A DNA stretch of 64,000 nucleotides, taken from Ascidia mentula (lineage: Eukaryota > Chordata > Ascidiacea > Phlebobranchia > Ascidiidae). A program made the position numbers and the translations under genes. Below, one piece after another: positions 21,291 to 35,900 of the stretch (positions are counted from its first letter, which is position 1; every line of letters begins with the position of its first letter). A model generated the notes under the pieces. The model worked only from the letters and a program-made list of their open reading frames with translations. It ran no database searches and had not been told where the DNA came from. The stretch spans positions 3,857,001 through 3,921,000 of the forward strand of contig OX387202.1 of the NCBI GenBank assembly GCA_947561715.1, read 5' to 3'.

Positions 21291-23380
21291 GTGATTTTTA
21301 TGACCTGCGTCAGCCAAATTAACAATCGCACACAGCGACAGATCATAAACAAACAACCATCGGCGTTCTGACTTAAAATCACTGTGATCAAGCAAAAGCA
21401 CAAGTTATTTTAAAAATAAAGGTGTGTTTTGGCACGTAATTTGATATTGTAATTGTTACAGGTGAAATGCTTCTGCTGTGGTCGTGGGCTTTTCAATGCG
21501 ACGCTCTAATATGAAATGGCTAGAACCCAGTTTGAAAGCTTCTCCACCGCTTTGACTCAAGTTTAAACGGTTGCTATAAACACTACTCTTGTTTATAACA
21601 TCTGGTTATTTTCTCACCTCAATATATTAAACACTATCGTGTAGAATAACCTCGTAAACTGATCTGTAATGCCCCCAATTTATTATTTGACACACTAAAC
21701 TTCAAATTGTCACCAAGGTATTTCAGTGCATATTAAGCTGAAGATTTTATAGCACAACAATCTAACTAGCACTAACAAAAAGTCTGTCTAGTTTTAATTA
21801 ACTTACCACAAAATTTACATATTTTTTCAACATTCCAATGTTTACTGCAAAAGTTTGCACATTCATTTCTCTGAACAAAAACTTAAGCCCTAATCTAAAG
21901 GCAATCATGCACAAAGTTGTATGCTATTTATTTGCAAAATTAGTATTAATGGTAATAATACAGTTCCATATTGCTGATGCAAAAGAAATTTTTAGTCCTA
22001 ATTAAAATGTATACATACAAAAATTGATTTCTTTTAAATTGACCTCTTTTACCCTGTGATCTCTAATACTCGCCTTTCCCTATCCTATTTGAAGCAGCAG
22101 GTGGAAAGATCATCATAGTATTTGGTACATGCTGTGTTTTTCGATTAGATGGTGATGATTCTGCATTGCTATTGGTGTTTAGCATTTTGTTACAAACAGA
22201 ACTTTTTCAGAAAATGAAATGTTTCTGACATAAATTTAAACTTTAGATTAGTTTTTGTCAGCCTGCAAAGCACAATAAATGTAAAATATGTACATAGCTA
22301 TTGTTGCAGTTATGTTTGTTATAGAATTGTTATTGGCCCAAGAGCTTTTCGATATACAAGACTGATTATTTTGACGGTGGTCAACAAATGTCAAGTTTAA
22401 TAAACAGAAGAATATAGAACTGTGTTAAAACTCGCAGAAGCTGACCAGACAAACGTTTGAATCATACACTTCAAAAACCAACGTTTACCCGGTTTGGATA
22501 CCAACACCAACATTTGGATACCAACACTTTTTTTTAATTCACACTTGGTTTTCTACCCAAATAGCTCAAAATGCTTTAACAATTATAACTTTCCAAATTT
22601 GCCTCCCTATTGCAGATTCCTCTGAATAGAACGTTTTCTATTTCCATGAAAAGTACTCGACCAACACGAAATTATTTCATTCGTTTCTCGTCTGTCCAAC
22701 ACATTTAGCCTACTAGATGGGATGAACATGTAGGGCGTTCTTTAAACGTCTACACAAAATATCAACACTGCGTATATCTGACTCCTGAAAAAAGGCTACT
22801 ATCTAAACCAAAGTTAATCTGTCAGTTTAATGCATAAATAAAAGTCGCATAAGTATTACAACAAAACGTTACAAACCACGCGTACTAAAGTCTCTGTCTG
22901 TGAGTCTATAAAGAAATCATGGAATAGAGTTATAGACTGAAATATCGTCCTCTTCAAAGACTGAATTATATATATCTATGACTCTATGTTTCTCTATATT
23001 TCTCTATTTTTTACCCAAAGATGTGTGGCGTATATAGAAAACGCATACAGGGTCGTTTGGGTTCGGCCCGATCCGTGACTCATTTGAAAAGACAGCTGTG
23101 TTGATGGAAGGGTCACGTAACTTGAATAGCCGGATATTTAGCTGTCTTTCGTGCATACAATAAACAACGCGTTATCCGCCGTATGTTGAAATGGGTTCGT
23201 GGCGTATTACTCGACGTTAATAAAAATACAGATGCCACGTAAATACAACATAACATACGAGAAATGTGACGTCAGATACAAACACGTGAATCAATATGGA
23301 ACTTGTCGGTGGCAATGCCTTTTACCTCATCAAATTTTTTAATATCAACTTTCCGCTACGAAACACTTACGGATATAGGC
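21291..23380. other. No supportable gene
   Basis: About 2 kb of AT-rich sequence without conserved frames or RNA genes. A minor doublet, GGATACCAACAC, occurs near 22497 and 22516, and CT/AT-rich low complexity lies near 22960-23020. Confidence 0.35.
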
Positions 23381-23384
23381 GTAG

Positions 23385-23597
23385 GTATATCAGGCGCAAC
23401 AATACTTGTATAAAATTATTGAGAGTTCATCCAATAACGCAAAGATATTTTCCAAGAAAGACAAAAGAAGTGCACACTACACTTGCATCAAAGTAATCCC
23501 GGTGTTGTCAAAAAATGAGGAATTTATCCAGAGCTTGAAAAAGTTAAATAGAATCACAGACAAAGTCATAGACAGATTAAATACGAAAAGGACATGA
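23385..23597 (+). CDS. Unrecognised possible terminal exon
   Basis: After an AG at about 23392 the plus strand stays open for about 68 codons to a TGA at 23597. The reading is Lys/Ile-rich (containing KKDKRSAHYTCIKVIPVLSK) and unlike random AT-rich sequence. A 37-codon ATG frame just upstream (MPRKYNITY...) ends before it. No family is recognised and no donor pairs convincingly, so this may be a chance frame. Confidence 0.2.
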   Translation, partial: VYQAQQYLYKIIESSSNNAKIFSKKDKRSAHYTCIKVIPVLSKNEEFIQSLKKLNRITDKVIDRLNTKRT

Positions 23598-23753
23598 CGA
23601 ATTTGCAAGTATAGAGTAACATAAAATAAATTCTGGTTAATATTGCATCGCGTGTTACGTCACTGAATTAGTGTAGCGTGGTAATATTATGTTGATTATA
23701 CATTCAATGTTTTATCGGAAACAACTTAAGGAACTGCAAGCTAGAAAGGAAAG

Positions 23754-23918
23754 TTAAAAGTACATTTTTCCTGGCGACTTTGATCTGATGAGATTCTCCC
23801 CTGCTTGTGTGAAGCCACAATACGGAGCACACAACTCCACAATGTTGTGAACACAGGCAGCCAATGACTCAGCACTTTCATCCGTCAAATCGTTTTCGGA
23901 CAGATCAAGAAACTCCAT
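23754..23918 (-). CDS. Terminal LRR exon of the NLR-like gene
   Basis: Acceptor TTTAG precedes ATG GAG; 55 codons including the stop. It reads MEFLDLSENDLTDESAESLA, then a second LRR-like segment, then a short basic tail SKSPGKMYF and TAA. The phase-0 acceptor matches the upstream cassettes, but the sequence is clearly diverged from them. This marks the 3' end of the locus. Confidence 0.6.
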   Translation of the reverse strand: MEFLDLSENDLTDESAESLAACVHNIVELCAPYCGFTQAGENLIRSKSPGKMYF

Positions 23919-26900
23919 CTAAACAACAAAATAACTTATGCTTGGAGGTTAGGATCATGTTATGGTCGTAAATATCTAATTATGTTGTTGTAAAATGACC
24001 AGAGTGGATTTGTAATAACATAAACGAAAAAGTCCAAAATGAACAACAAGTTTCTTCTGATCAGATTATTACGTCAGTGATCTCATCGTCGTTTACAACA
24101 TTTTATTCAAATATTTGTCAAGAAGTAAAATCACAAGGATTTTGGTAATAGTGGTCATTGTTCAAAAACAATTCACATTGTTTGCAAATAAACAATGCTT
24201 TGTTGATATTTGAACCAAACATGTAACAGCAAACTACAGCACAAATTAATATTTTGCATTATCGACGTCATCCTGCTGATACTTGGATAAGGAGTGGTTA
24301 TGTCAGGCGATTTTAGTCTTCTGGTATATTTATTACTGTTTCCTGTTGTGATGTTCAACTGCAACTTTGTTCTGTGGTTATGTCAGGTTCGTTTGTTTCA
24401 TTGCAGTTTCCAGATGTTATTTTTTGTTTGTTTCAAACGAATACAGAAGTGGTTACCAACCGGGATGACATTTGTAACTTTAATGGGAACTTTTCTTTGT
24501 ATTCTAAAGCGGATTATTTGCTCAAAATAAAGTTTAATGTAAGAAGCCAGGATTGAAAAGGTTACCAACCGAAAGTATCTCGGGACGCAAGAAAGCAGGT
24601 AGGGGAGACCGGGGATAGCTCGGACGGTTTTGGGAAAATTGCTCATATTTTTTTTAAATTATGAACCACATTCTTAAATTTTGTTTTGTTGTTAGCAGTA
24701 AAGCATTGCTCAAAAAACAAAAGGTTTTTCGTTCGTTTTAGCTCACTAAAAATGCTCATTCAGCCCATTTTTTAAACAGGTCTCAAATGTCCGATGTCAC
24801 CCCGGTACCGGGGTAACATCGGACGTGACTGGGGATATCTCGGACAGCAAGTTTTAACAGACGTTTTTTTTGTTTATTTAACAAATAACTGAAATCAAAC
24901 TTGGCGCAATATCAGCATTGGGGCATTAGCGCATAAAATATCATTCAAGCTTTCAGGAATCGGGGCGTGGCCACTTATCGTTTCGACCCTTCCACACGTT
25001 CATGCTTTGGGTAAATCGTGTACGTTTAACGGCAGCACGGATATCATACATTTTAGAGTCAACAAACGATTTTTTATCTTTGGGGCTTTTTCTTACTGCC
25101 AAAATTCAATCATTTCATCCAGCCTCTGTTTATTCTCTACTATGACCGATAATTTTTCATAAAACTCAAATATTTTTGCCTTCTCGCGATTTTTTGCCAT
25201 GATGTCCGAAGTATCCCCGACCACGTGACGACATGGAAATTCCTAAACTATGGCCGTATTTTTAAAGGTTACACAAAATCATCATTGGCCTATCCAAGAA
25301 TACATATTTGATTATGCAATCAACCCAAAATTACTGCATTTTGATTAACTGTGACAGATATATAACCTTCCACATACAAATTGAAAAACCTGGTTTCACT
25401 GATAAATTGACTTTTTCGATTATAACTTTTTAAGCAGACATGATTTAATTCCAAAGTTCCTGTTAATGTTTGATGGAGACATAAGGCTTTTGTAAAGTGT
25501 CTTAACAATACCTAATTGTGACGTAAAATACCTGGTCCGAGGTATCCCCGTGTCCGAGGTATCCCCGGTCTCCCCTAAATATAAAACACTGCGGAAGTTG
25601 TCATGGATGGCAACGTATTGTTAATTTCGCAAGTCTGGGTTTCCGGGGTATTGCATCACACTGTTGCTTCAAAAACTCACAGGTATAATTTTGTTAGACG
25701 TAGTGGACATCTGACAGTTGTGAGTCGTGAAAGCAAACATATTTCAAGTGTGAGGTTAGTGGCAATTCTCGTAAGCAAAGCCGTGCAAAAATGTTAATTC
25801 CACTTATCGACTCGAAATGGTTCAACATGGAGCTCGATTCAATGGCAACTGGCAACATTTTTACAACCAAAGTTTGGACAGGTGATTGGACGATCGAAAC
25901 TTGAAGCAACAAACTTCGGTCACCGATCAACTTCGGGACATTCTCTAAATATTTTTGGTTCCTGTCGTTTAAAATTCTACTTTCCAATTTCGGATACAAC
26001 GAGTCAGCTCATGGGAAAACTTAACAAGAAACTTGGGTATCTGGAGTTAAATAGTCTAAACAAAAAAGCCAGAGCTAGAATGCTGTTCATCATAATCCTG
26101 GTAAACGTTTCGAACTCATACAGTGTTCATCATCAGTACTCAAATGAGCAGCTTACAAAAAGCGTCAAGGTAGGGAGGGGAAACAAAAGACAGAAGGGAA
26201 ACAGCAATGACGTAAAACAACAAGCCGGAGGGCGTTTCACGTGATAACAGCACCGGCAGCCCAGCAGCGAGGTGATCATTAGCGACGTGTCGAGCTGCTG
26301 TGCAGACCTAGATGTTAAACAGATAGAGAGGTTTAGAGCTATCATCTATGTTGAGTGTTGGTGTATGGTGCTGGATGTATATGACAAGAAACTTTATCAA
26401 AAAAATTGAAGTTTGCTTTGGACCCAATATTATATGGGAAAAAAGTCTGTTCTGTTTGCTCTGCTCAGACGATTTAAATCAATGTCACGAAGCAGGAATA
26501 TGGACGCCAGGGGAACTCCGTTAGTTCCAGTTCGAAATTCGACGTCACCAGGTAGAACATCTGGTAGACTCTTTGTTAACGCCGTGTTTCAGCGTGGGAT
26601 TTTACAAACGTCGATACGTCATCGCTGTGTCGTCTCAAAGAAGAGTAATTTTGCCCCACGCGGGTTTTCCATATATTTGTCACATCGTTAACCAGTGGGC
26701 ATCAGATTTTACCCGGGAATACTCAATGACTCAGGCTTGGGTAAAATTACCAGAGGTAGGCTAATTACACGTTATTGTCACATACTTGGTATTTCAGAGA
26801 TACAACATTTATTATTGGACGAAATCTTTGTGTAGGACGAGCAGCTAACGAATTTGTTGTGGTCCAAAATATGAAATGGACAAACTGTACAGACGTTGTT

Positions 26901-29900
26901 AAATATATTACTCACTGGAGATGCAGATATCAAGGCAAGATGTAATTACTCACTGGAGATGCAGATATCAAGGCAAGATGTAATTACTCACGGTGGTAGA
27001 CCGATTCACTCGCTGCTAGCTTGACGTTATTTATGGACATTCTCACCCATCTATCCGCATCACCAAGCTGCTTATCACATTTGTTACAACAATTGCAAAA
27101 ATGCCAAACAAGAAGATACAAGCGCTGAGCTGGGAGCAGGGCTACCCCTTGCCTTAAAGCACGAAACAAGTTGTCGCTGCAATTTGCCGAGAGCGCAAGG
27201 AATCGTGTAAGTAAACCGCTTTTTGGTGTGTGATAATCGTATCAGAATTTAAATTAACTCTCGGGAACTGTTAATTTATTACGAGACATCACCTGACGAA
27301 TCACAGAAAGTATACTCAATTTGTAATTTCCTGTTAGTTCAGACCCTTGTCTAGGAATTCTGGTCAAAATTATATTCGAGAGAAGTACTTTGGGGCATTT
27401 TGACCCCCTGTTGTACATTCATTTGTCGAACAAAGCGAAAAAAGTGTAGGTTTGATTCGTGCAAAAATGAATTACCGGAAGCTGTCTTAATGCAGCTACA
27501 ATAATTTTTTTTCTATTAATTGATAGTAGTCCCCCTTCATGAGTCATCAGACCCGGCAATTGTTTTTGGCAAACAAGAGAAACTGTAACCAGATGCATGA
27601 AGTCGAATGACCTCTAAAGTTAAATTTTCAAGATTGTAGTGCATGTGACACGTAAAAATCAAACTTGTTAATTATTAAACTAAGAGATGGTCATAACTTT
27701 CAAACATTTTTGGCGAAAAAAGAAGCTTGATACGACGACTGGTTTCTGAGATACAGTTGATCAAAGTCGCATTTTTACCGCTGCGAACGAAATCGTGCGA
27801 AAGCGAGCTTATTGTTGCGTGACGTCATAGAAGGCCCTTTGGTCGTGCGAGTGCTGGCAGCAAGCCTTATGCGTAGCAATGGAAAACATTGTAAAACACG
27901 TTTGGTATAGTATTGCAAACAGGGGACAACAAGTGAACAAGTGCAACAGACAGATGACCGTTGTTTCGACCTATTATGTCTTATTTAGTTGTGTAATAAT
28001 AAAACAGTTACTGGGACAAGGCGTTCTTGTTGTTACAGCATTTATGATCGCTAACGTGATACATGAACTTTTCAAAACACGACAAAGACAAACCGTCAAT
28101 TTAGCATTGCCGTTTTGTCCACTCACAGCAAAAGATAGAAGTAGGTTAATTGAATTTGAGGCTGGCAAAGACCTCCGAGAAAAACCGACTATATTAGGTG
28201 ATTATGCAACACAACACTGTTATTCTGTCATAGTACCACTTTTTGTCCGACAGTGGCGTTGCCAACGAGTTCGCGTCATAAATGACTTATTAAACCCGCC
28301 ACAATCAACCACTAATGTATTTTTCGCAATAGAGTTGTAACTAGAAATGTTGAAATCATCATTTTAAATCAGCAGAAAGGTGAGGTTAAAGTTATGACAT
28401 CAAACCAAAAATGACGTCATGTACTGTCACTGAGCAAAGAAACGCACCATCCCCGTCTTATCGAAGTACAGAGTAGTTTCGTTGCTGCTATACCCTTGCT
28501 ATTCCGATGATCAAGGACAAATAAGACTTTGGTTTGTGACGTCACAGTGACATATTTTTGTGTGATGTAAAACCTTGTCCTGACCTTTGAGGTAACGTAA
28601 TCTGTGAATTCTCCTATGTTTGAAACAATTCGATATCTGCAATATATGGCGCCTTCTCCCATGTAAACAATGCATTTTTTCGACGCGAGCGCCTTGTGTG
28701 ATGTCATTTCCGCCATAGCGAAAAAGGTTTACGATATTTGGTCGCCGATACTTTTCGTGCAGTTTTCTCCATTTTTTGGTTGACGTAGAACTGTAAAACT
28801 TTGGATATATGTTTGTTGTAGATGTACATTTAGTTTTATGCAAAGTTGTCATGGCGTGGCAAATGCACTTTAAATTGTGATATAACCAAAACTAGAAGCA
28901 AGTTGGGGCTAGACACCAATTTATGTCGAAGTTCCGGTTCCGGTGTAGTAAGTATGCGTCCTCTTACACATTTTCACATCCAAGTGATTGAAAGCCCGCC
29001 TGTTATACTATGTTCTTCGGACTGCACAGGATATATGCCCGATGTGTGAGATGTGGTGTACTAAACACACTGTGTCAACTGCGACGTGATCATTATTGGT
29101 GAGCCTGACTGCGCATTACGATCACGACCGAAGAAACAACAGCGTGATGTAATTAACTGACAGAAGTCTACGGGAACAACGAGTGAGCAGCTTGTAGCGA
29201 GTTTGGAGCATAAGATAGATCAAAATATGGCATGATCTTTAGAATGACAACAAATCATAGTTGAGGAATAGTGGAAATACAACGGTTAAGCATTACATAT
29301 CGATATGGCGATTGTAGGCATTTAAAATAACTAAGCCTGTAACTTTCTTTCTTTTCGTGTGTTGGATTTTTGCTCGCGACACAAATGTTCGTGTGTGTTG
29401 GACGAATTCCGACTAAGACATGAAATCACTCACCGGTTCCTTCAACAGTTTAATCTTCTCGAATAGGTGTTTGGCACCAACACCTGTCAGGCCGCATCTC
29501 ATCAGATCCACTTGTTCAATGTTGTGGATGCAGTCGGCCACGTAAACCGCACCACGGTTTTCTATATTGTTGCCCCAGATGTCGAGCTTCTTTAGCTGAA
29601 TGAAATAATATTGATGTTAAACAAGGTGTGAATAACAACACAGATAAGTGATATCAAAAAACAATACGTTGAAAACACGAATCAAGCAAGTAATAATTAT
29701 TTTTAATCAAGCGCGAATATTTCTTATCCCGATTTAAACAAATCCGATTGATTTAAAAGAATAAAAACTGAGACAGACGAAGTAATTGTGAGGTTTGTAT
29801 CAGAATGAATGACGGAGGTAAACCGATTCCTGATAATAAAACATCTTACAACCACCCAGTGTAGAACTAGCTTGCTAATAAGACTCGGCGATCCAAGTTA

Positions 29901-32900
29901 TGAGATTACAATGCAGGGAGTTTTGTTTGCCAACAATCGCCTTCTTGTTATTTGTGATAAAATAAAGGCCATTGTATTGCAGGCATCGCATTAAACGTGT
30001 CACAAACTGAGTGCTTTTTACCCATGTGTTTTCCGCACTTTAGAGATGCTGTTCACATGCATTTAACTGGCTGTATCTGAGCGCTTAAAATAAAAGCTGA
30101 AACCGCAAGCTACCAAGGTACTTTCGCACAGATGAAACCAACTATATACGCTTTAGTGCGTTGGAATCAACCGGGTTTCCTCTCTTCAATTTGCTGTGTG
30201 CAATATCTGTGTGCCAACAGTTAAGTAGATTTGCACTGAACATGGCGTATGTGAAAATACCAACGACACTAACTACATAAGCTACTTCAACAAGACTCGG
30301 TTTGTGTTATACGATAAAACCTAATGGTTCTGCATGGGATGTTAATGGTTATGGACTCGTTTCGAGGCGTTCTAAACAAAAGTTACAATCATTTTAACTA
30401 GTGAACCCCCATTCCAACAAAGATTTATTGGAATATTCCACGCAAGACGGAATCTGAAAATGCTGAACGACATTCTGGCCTTCGTAACCACGTATATGTC
30501 TGAAACAAGTGAAAGCACAGTTTACACTTGGGAACATCAAGGCAGATGAAACGAAGCTTATTCACGTTGTGTCCGCACCAGATCAGGACACAGCGCTTCG
30601 ACCGATTAATATTTTAGAATAACCACCTGATAGAGACAAGTATGCACTGCCGCCAAGACACGGTTGACACTTTTGACCTTTCTCGCCAAGAGCGCTCATC
30701 ACGCTTAATCAACTTGCCTTCCTGTAGGCGACCAAAAGCCATCGGCGTTAATGGTGGAGATGCTTGCTTTGTTGAGTGATCATCACACTTGCTTTCTGCT
30801 TAAACCACTTTATTTGCAAACATGCATGAAGACCTTCGTATTGTTGTTGCAAGTGAAGACATTGCTGCCCTCGGTATTTGGCAAAGTGCATAGATTTATT
30901 GTGGCAGGAACGAACCACATCGTCCGAGTTTTCTGTGAGCAAAGAAAAGAATCGCGCAACTTTGCAAACATTTGGCAATCCCGAAGTTCCTGGCATGTGC
31001 TTTTACCATGAAGGTTTCGGGCAAAAAGCACGACAATGCTGTCCACCACCTTCCAGGAAAACTCCAGCGCTGGTTGGCTGTAATGGCTGAGGTAACCGGC
31101 AAACCAACCGGCCTTTTCCTTGCACGGCATTCCAGCCGAAATTTTCGTATCGACACGAACGTCAAAGTCAGTGCCATGTGTCCTACTGGATTTGAACGAC
31201 GCACAAACTCAAGAGATATTGCATTCAAATCTGCTAAGTTCGATTGCTGCATAACCACGGCCTCAAGACTGTGACAAAAGAATTTCGCCTATATATTTAT
31301 TTTGGTCGACCTAACAACATGGACGAAAAGTGTGTTTGACGTTATTCATGGACATTCTTACCCATCTATCCGCATCATCAAGCAGCTTATTGCCTCTAAG
31401 TTTGTTTGGCTTGGATTTCGCAAGCAAGTGGTTCAATGGATGAGGCAATTTTCTTTTATGTCAGCAAGCCAAACTACAACATCACATCAAAGCGCCGTGA
31501 TAGGAATATCCACATCCGTCAAACCGTTTCAGTCATGACAACATTGTCATAGTTGGGCCATTACCACAATGTCAAGGCAAGATGCATTTACCCACGCTGG
31601 TAGACCGTTTCACTCGCTGGTTGGGGGAAATTCCAATGCAAGATTACGTGCGACCGCGCTTATATCTACCATTGGATATCCCGTTTCGGTATTCCAGCCA
31701 ACATGTCCACCTTGGGTAACATAGGGTATTGTTGGGAATACGCACTACCCCTAAATATGATTTGCAGACGTCTTCAGCGGAGATGATTTATGGTACAACA
31801 TTGGCGGTGCCTGAGCAACTCATCGTAGCGATTAAATAAGAACCAACGCTTTGCCCTGCACTCCGAAGATATCTTAAACAGCTGCTTCCGACCCCATGTC
31901 GAGAAATAACTAGGTTCGCGTAAGCGTTTTCAAAAAAATCAAGTTAATGTTAATCCGTGTTCGTTCGGTGCGACACCCACTTAACGACTCGTTATACTGT
32001 CCCTACTGGAGTTATTATAGAGGCCAAGGACCGAAACGGCCTCATACCGCACCGATATATAGAGACAAATATCCGGTTGCTGTTCGACATGATTGACAGT
32101 ACTGACCCTTACCGTGTCCCTGGGGCACTAATGTCACGTACGGCCACCAGAATATTATACCAACGTTCGCATGGATTTTAATTGACTCTTTCTAAGTCGC
32201 ATAAAGTAAAATCTGCTAACAAATATAATGATAAAAGATAATATCAATAATAATCACATGAAATCACTCACCGGTTTCTTTAACAGTTTAATCTTCTCCG
32301 ATAGATGTTTGGCACCAATGCTTGTCAGGCCGCATCTACCCAAATACACTTGTTCGATGTTTTGGATGCAGTCGGCCGCGTAAACCGCACCACGGTCTTC
32401 TATATTGTTGTCTGAGAGGTTGAGCATCTTCATCTGAATGAAGTAATAATAATGTCATATATGGTGCGAATAACAACACAGATAAGTGATATCAAAAAAC
32501 AATAAGTTAAAAATACGAATCAAACGAGTAATAATTATTTTTAATCAAGCGCGAATATTTCTTATCCCGAATTAAATAAATCCGATTTATTTAAAAAGAA
32601 TATAAACTGGGACAAACCAAGTAATTTTGGTGCTTGTATCAGAATGAATGACGGAGGTAAACCGATTCCTGATAATAAAACATCTTACGGCCACCCAGTG
32701 TAGCGAATTCTTAATTAACAAAACTTTTTGATGCATAAAGGTCAAATTTTTATGTCAGTAAAGCCACATTGGTCGTTGTGTTGCAAGTAATTTCCAGTAT
32801 ATCTTCTTTGTTGGCGTTGGCCAAAGTGTGACCCTGTCAACGCAAATTTGCTTTGCCTTCAATATATGTTGTACAACGTTGTTTCACACGCCTGAGTGGC

Positions 32901-35900
32901 GCGGCTATTTCCTCTTTGATCATGGTTTGCTTTTGCAAGTGCTGTGCAAGGCACTCTGTAATCTGTCGATTGCCACGTAATCTGCTTGTGTGAAAAAGTT
33001 TAAGTTAACATTGCCTTTCTTTTGTCTTCATACTGAAATTTGGTAAGAATAAAATTGTGTATACAAGTTGGAGATAGATTGCTTCGAAATCAGAAGAAAG
33101 GAGATTACCAAATTCTAGCCCCAAGGCTCAGGCCTTTCAATTAAACTCTAAAAAAGGTGCACATAGGAAATCTATGCCTCAACTAAACGCTACCTATTGA
33201 GACATTCGTTGCACTAACAACAAATGAGAAGGTAATTTCGCACGATGTCAGAAGAAAATACGACGATTTCAGGTTCCTCGCTATTCCCTAAAATCACTTG
33301 GATCTGAAAAAAACTAATTTGAGAAGAACTTATCCTGACGATGGGTCAATTGTTATTGGTTAAAGAATGGATAAAAAGGCAATTTATTCTTAGCTTTCGT
33401 TTCGCATAAATCGACGAGGTTTACTGCTTTCAGTTTGCTGTGTGGAAGATCTGTGCGCCAACAGTTAAATAGGTTTGTACTAAACATGGTATATGTGACA
33501 ATACCAACGTCACTAACTACAGTAAGTTACTTTAACAAGACTCGATTTGAGCCACTCGATAAAACATAATGACTTTGCTCAGGAAGTCAATGGAAATTAG
33601 CGGGCGTATCATGTGAACATGTTGGATGAGTTCACGTGAAACCTGCGATAAAACGTTGGACGAACAGACGACCGATTGTACTCAGGTTAGCGGTAAGGTT
33701 GGCGACAATGATACCAATGATGCGTGACGATGAGGAGTTACTAGGAATGAAGTTGGACCGAAACCCGACGACCGAACAAATATTACAAGTGTTTGTGCAA
33801 ACAATTCTTCTCTGTGTTGATTGGTACCTAGTTTGGTACTCAACATATCGACGATTGACAGTCTATCAGCTAGCATGTGCCACTGTCACCAGCTGCACTG
33901 ATGAGACCTTGTAGGTCGAAACAGTTTGTACACCTGTCTGCAGCTCTCAATGACTATTATGGCTCTTTTGCGCATATAGTAATTCTTCTCTATTTTCTAA
34001 ACATCTATGCTGTTTTGCTTGTTTTTACACACCTCAATTTAATCACTGATAATTATTTTTACATGTATTTACGAAGGGGGGACTCCTATTTTGGAGAGCT
34101 ATCTGACACCTCTATGTGTCCTCTTATTTAAATGTGCCACAAACTGAGTTCCTTTTACCCATGTGTTTTTCGCACTTTAAAGATGTTGTTCGCATGCATT
34201 GTAATGACTATTTCTTAACCGGCAAACCAATCGGCCTTTTCCTTGCACGCAATTGCAGCCGAAATTTTCTTATCGACACGAACGCCAAAGTCAGTGCCAT
34301 GCCTCTTACTGGATTTGAACGAAGCACAAACGCAAGAGATATTGTATTAAAATCTGCTAAGTTCGATTGCTGCATCCACCACGGCCACAAGACTGTGACA
34401 AAAGAATTGCCCCCATAAATTTATTTTGGTCGTCCCAGCAACATGGACGAAAAGTGTGTTTGACGTTTTTCATGGACATTCTAATCCATCTATTCGCATC
34501 ACCAAGCAGGATTGCCATGTGTGTTTGGCTTAGATTGCGCAAGCGGGGGTATCTATGGAGAGGTAAATTCTGTGACGACGTTTACCGCCGTGTTACAACA
34601 TATACTATCTTGGTTGGATGATTTAGCAGCAACCTAGGCCAGACCTAGGAATCACTTTTTGCAATCCAAAGTATATTACGTCACAAACAAGAACAACAAA
34701 ACCCTTGCAAATTCTCAATGATTCAGTTTTATTGTTGAAATGGGATTGAATCCCAACCGTTATTACGTTTACCGTACGTTTACCCATGTAGCACCATTAT
34801 GAGTCTAAGTACAAGATCACTCGTGAATACGTGATTGTTCGCAAGAAAGGACACCGGCTTCATTTTAATTCACTTATACTTGACCTCTTCATGTTGTAAG
34901 ACGGTAAACACAAAATATTATGTGTTGGTTGGTCGTAGAAAGAGGATCAGACAACAGACAAGCTACTGAGAAAATGGTGAAAGGAATTCAATGTTTGTGG
35001 AAGAAAATATAGAATGCATCTTCACAACAAATTGCTATTCGATCAATTTCAAGTGGATGCAACACGGTCATGTCAAATTTGCGTACAAATAAATGTACAA
35101 CTTCAACAAACCTATTTCAAAAGCTTCTACGTCATCTTAATAAAGCAGAAAACTGCACTATATAGTAGCGGCGACCAAAAATCGTAAACCGTTTTCGCCG
35201 TATTGTGATCAGCGTTGGGTTAAAATAAAGGCTTATTACGCTTTGCTTTTGCATCGAAGAAATCGACAAGATTTTCTCAATTCCAATTTTCTAATGGCGA
35301 AATATCAGTGCGCTTACATTTCAAGGGATTGAACTCAATTACGCAAGTTGAAGTTAGAAACCAAGTTACATCGAAGTTCGGGTTCGGATAAAGAGATGGT
35401 TTAGAACTTTGGTTATCAACCGTTTTTGTTTTGCGCTTATATAATTACATTAATTTTGATTAGCGACGCCACTTTGAAAACTGCAGGATGTTTAATGTTT
35501 CTACAATAATATTCATAAATATGTGAATTTACCCAATTAATATTCAGCCACCCAAGAGTTAAATTTCCAGGTTACATGAATATTAGGCAATCGATACGTG
35601 TAAACTAACGATACTTCATACAGACGTTTATAAATAATTACGAAATATTGATGTTTTGTTGCAGCGCATTAAGCTGGCTTGGACTCGCATTGCCCAGCCG
35701 CTTTGGAGGTTTCATTGTAATCATATTAACCTTGAATAAAAGATGAACAAAAACAATTCAGAAAGGATTGAGACGGAAACTAGCGGCAGAAGAACTAACA
35801 ACCACTGTCGTGCGATGCTACAAATTTCATTTGCCACGAAAGAAACATGTTATTTGAAATTGCATAGTGTTCGACGTTATTTTTCGCATCAGTTTGCGTT

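Noticed and set aside
30748..31258. Minus-strand frames of 82-120 codons near 31 kb
   Set aside because: The plus strand holds the Gypsy knuckle and protease motifs; the minus frames are their antisense.
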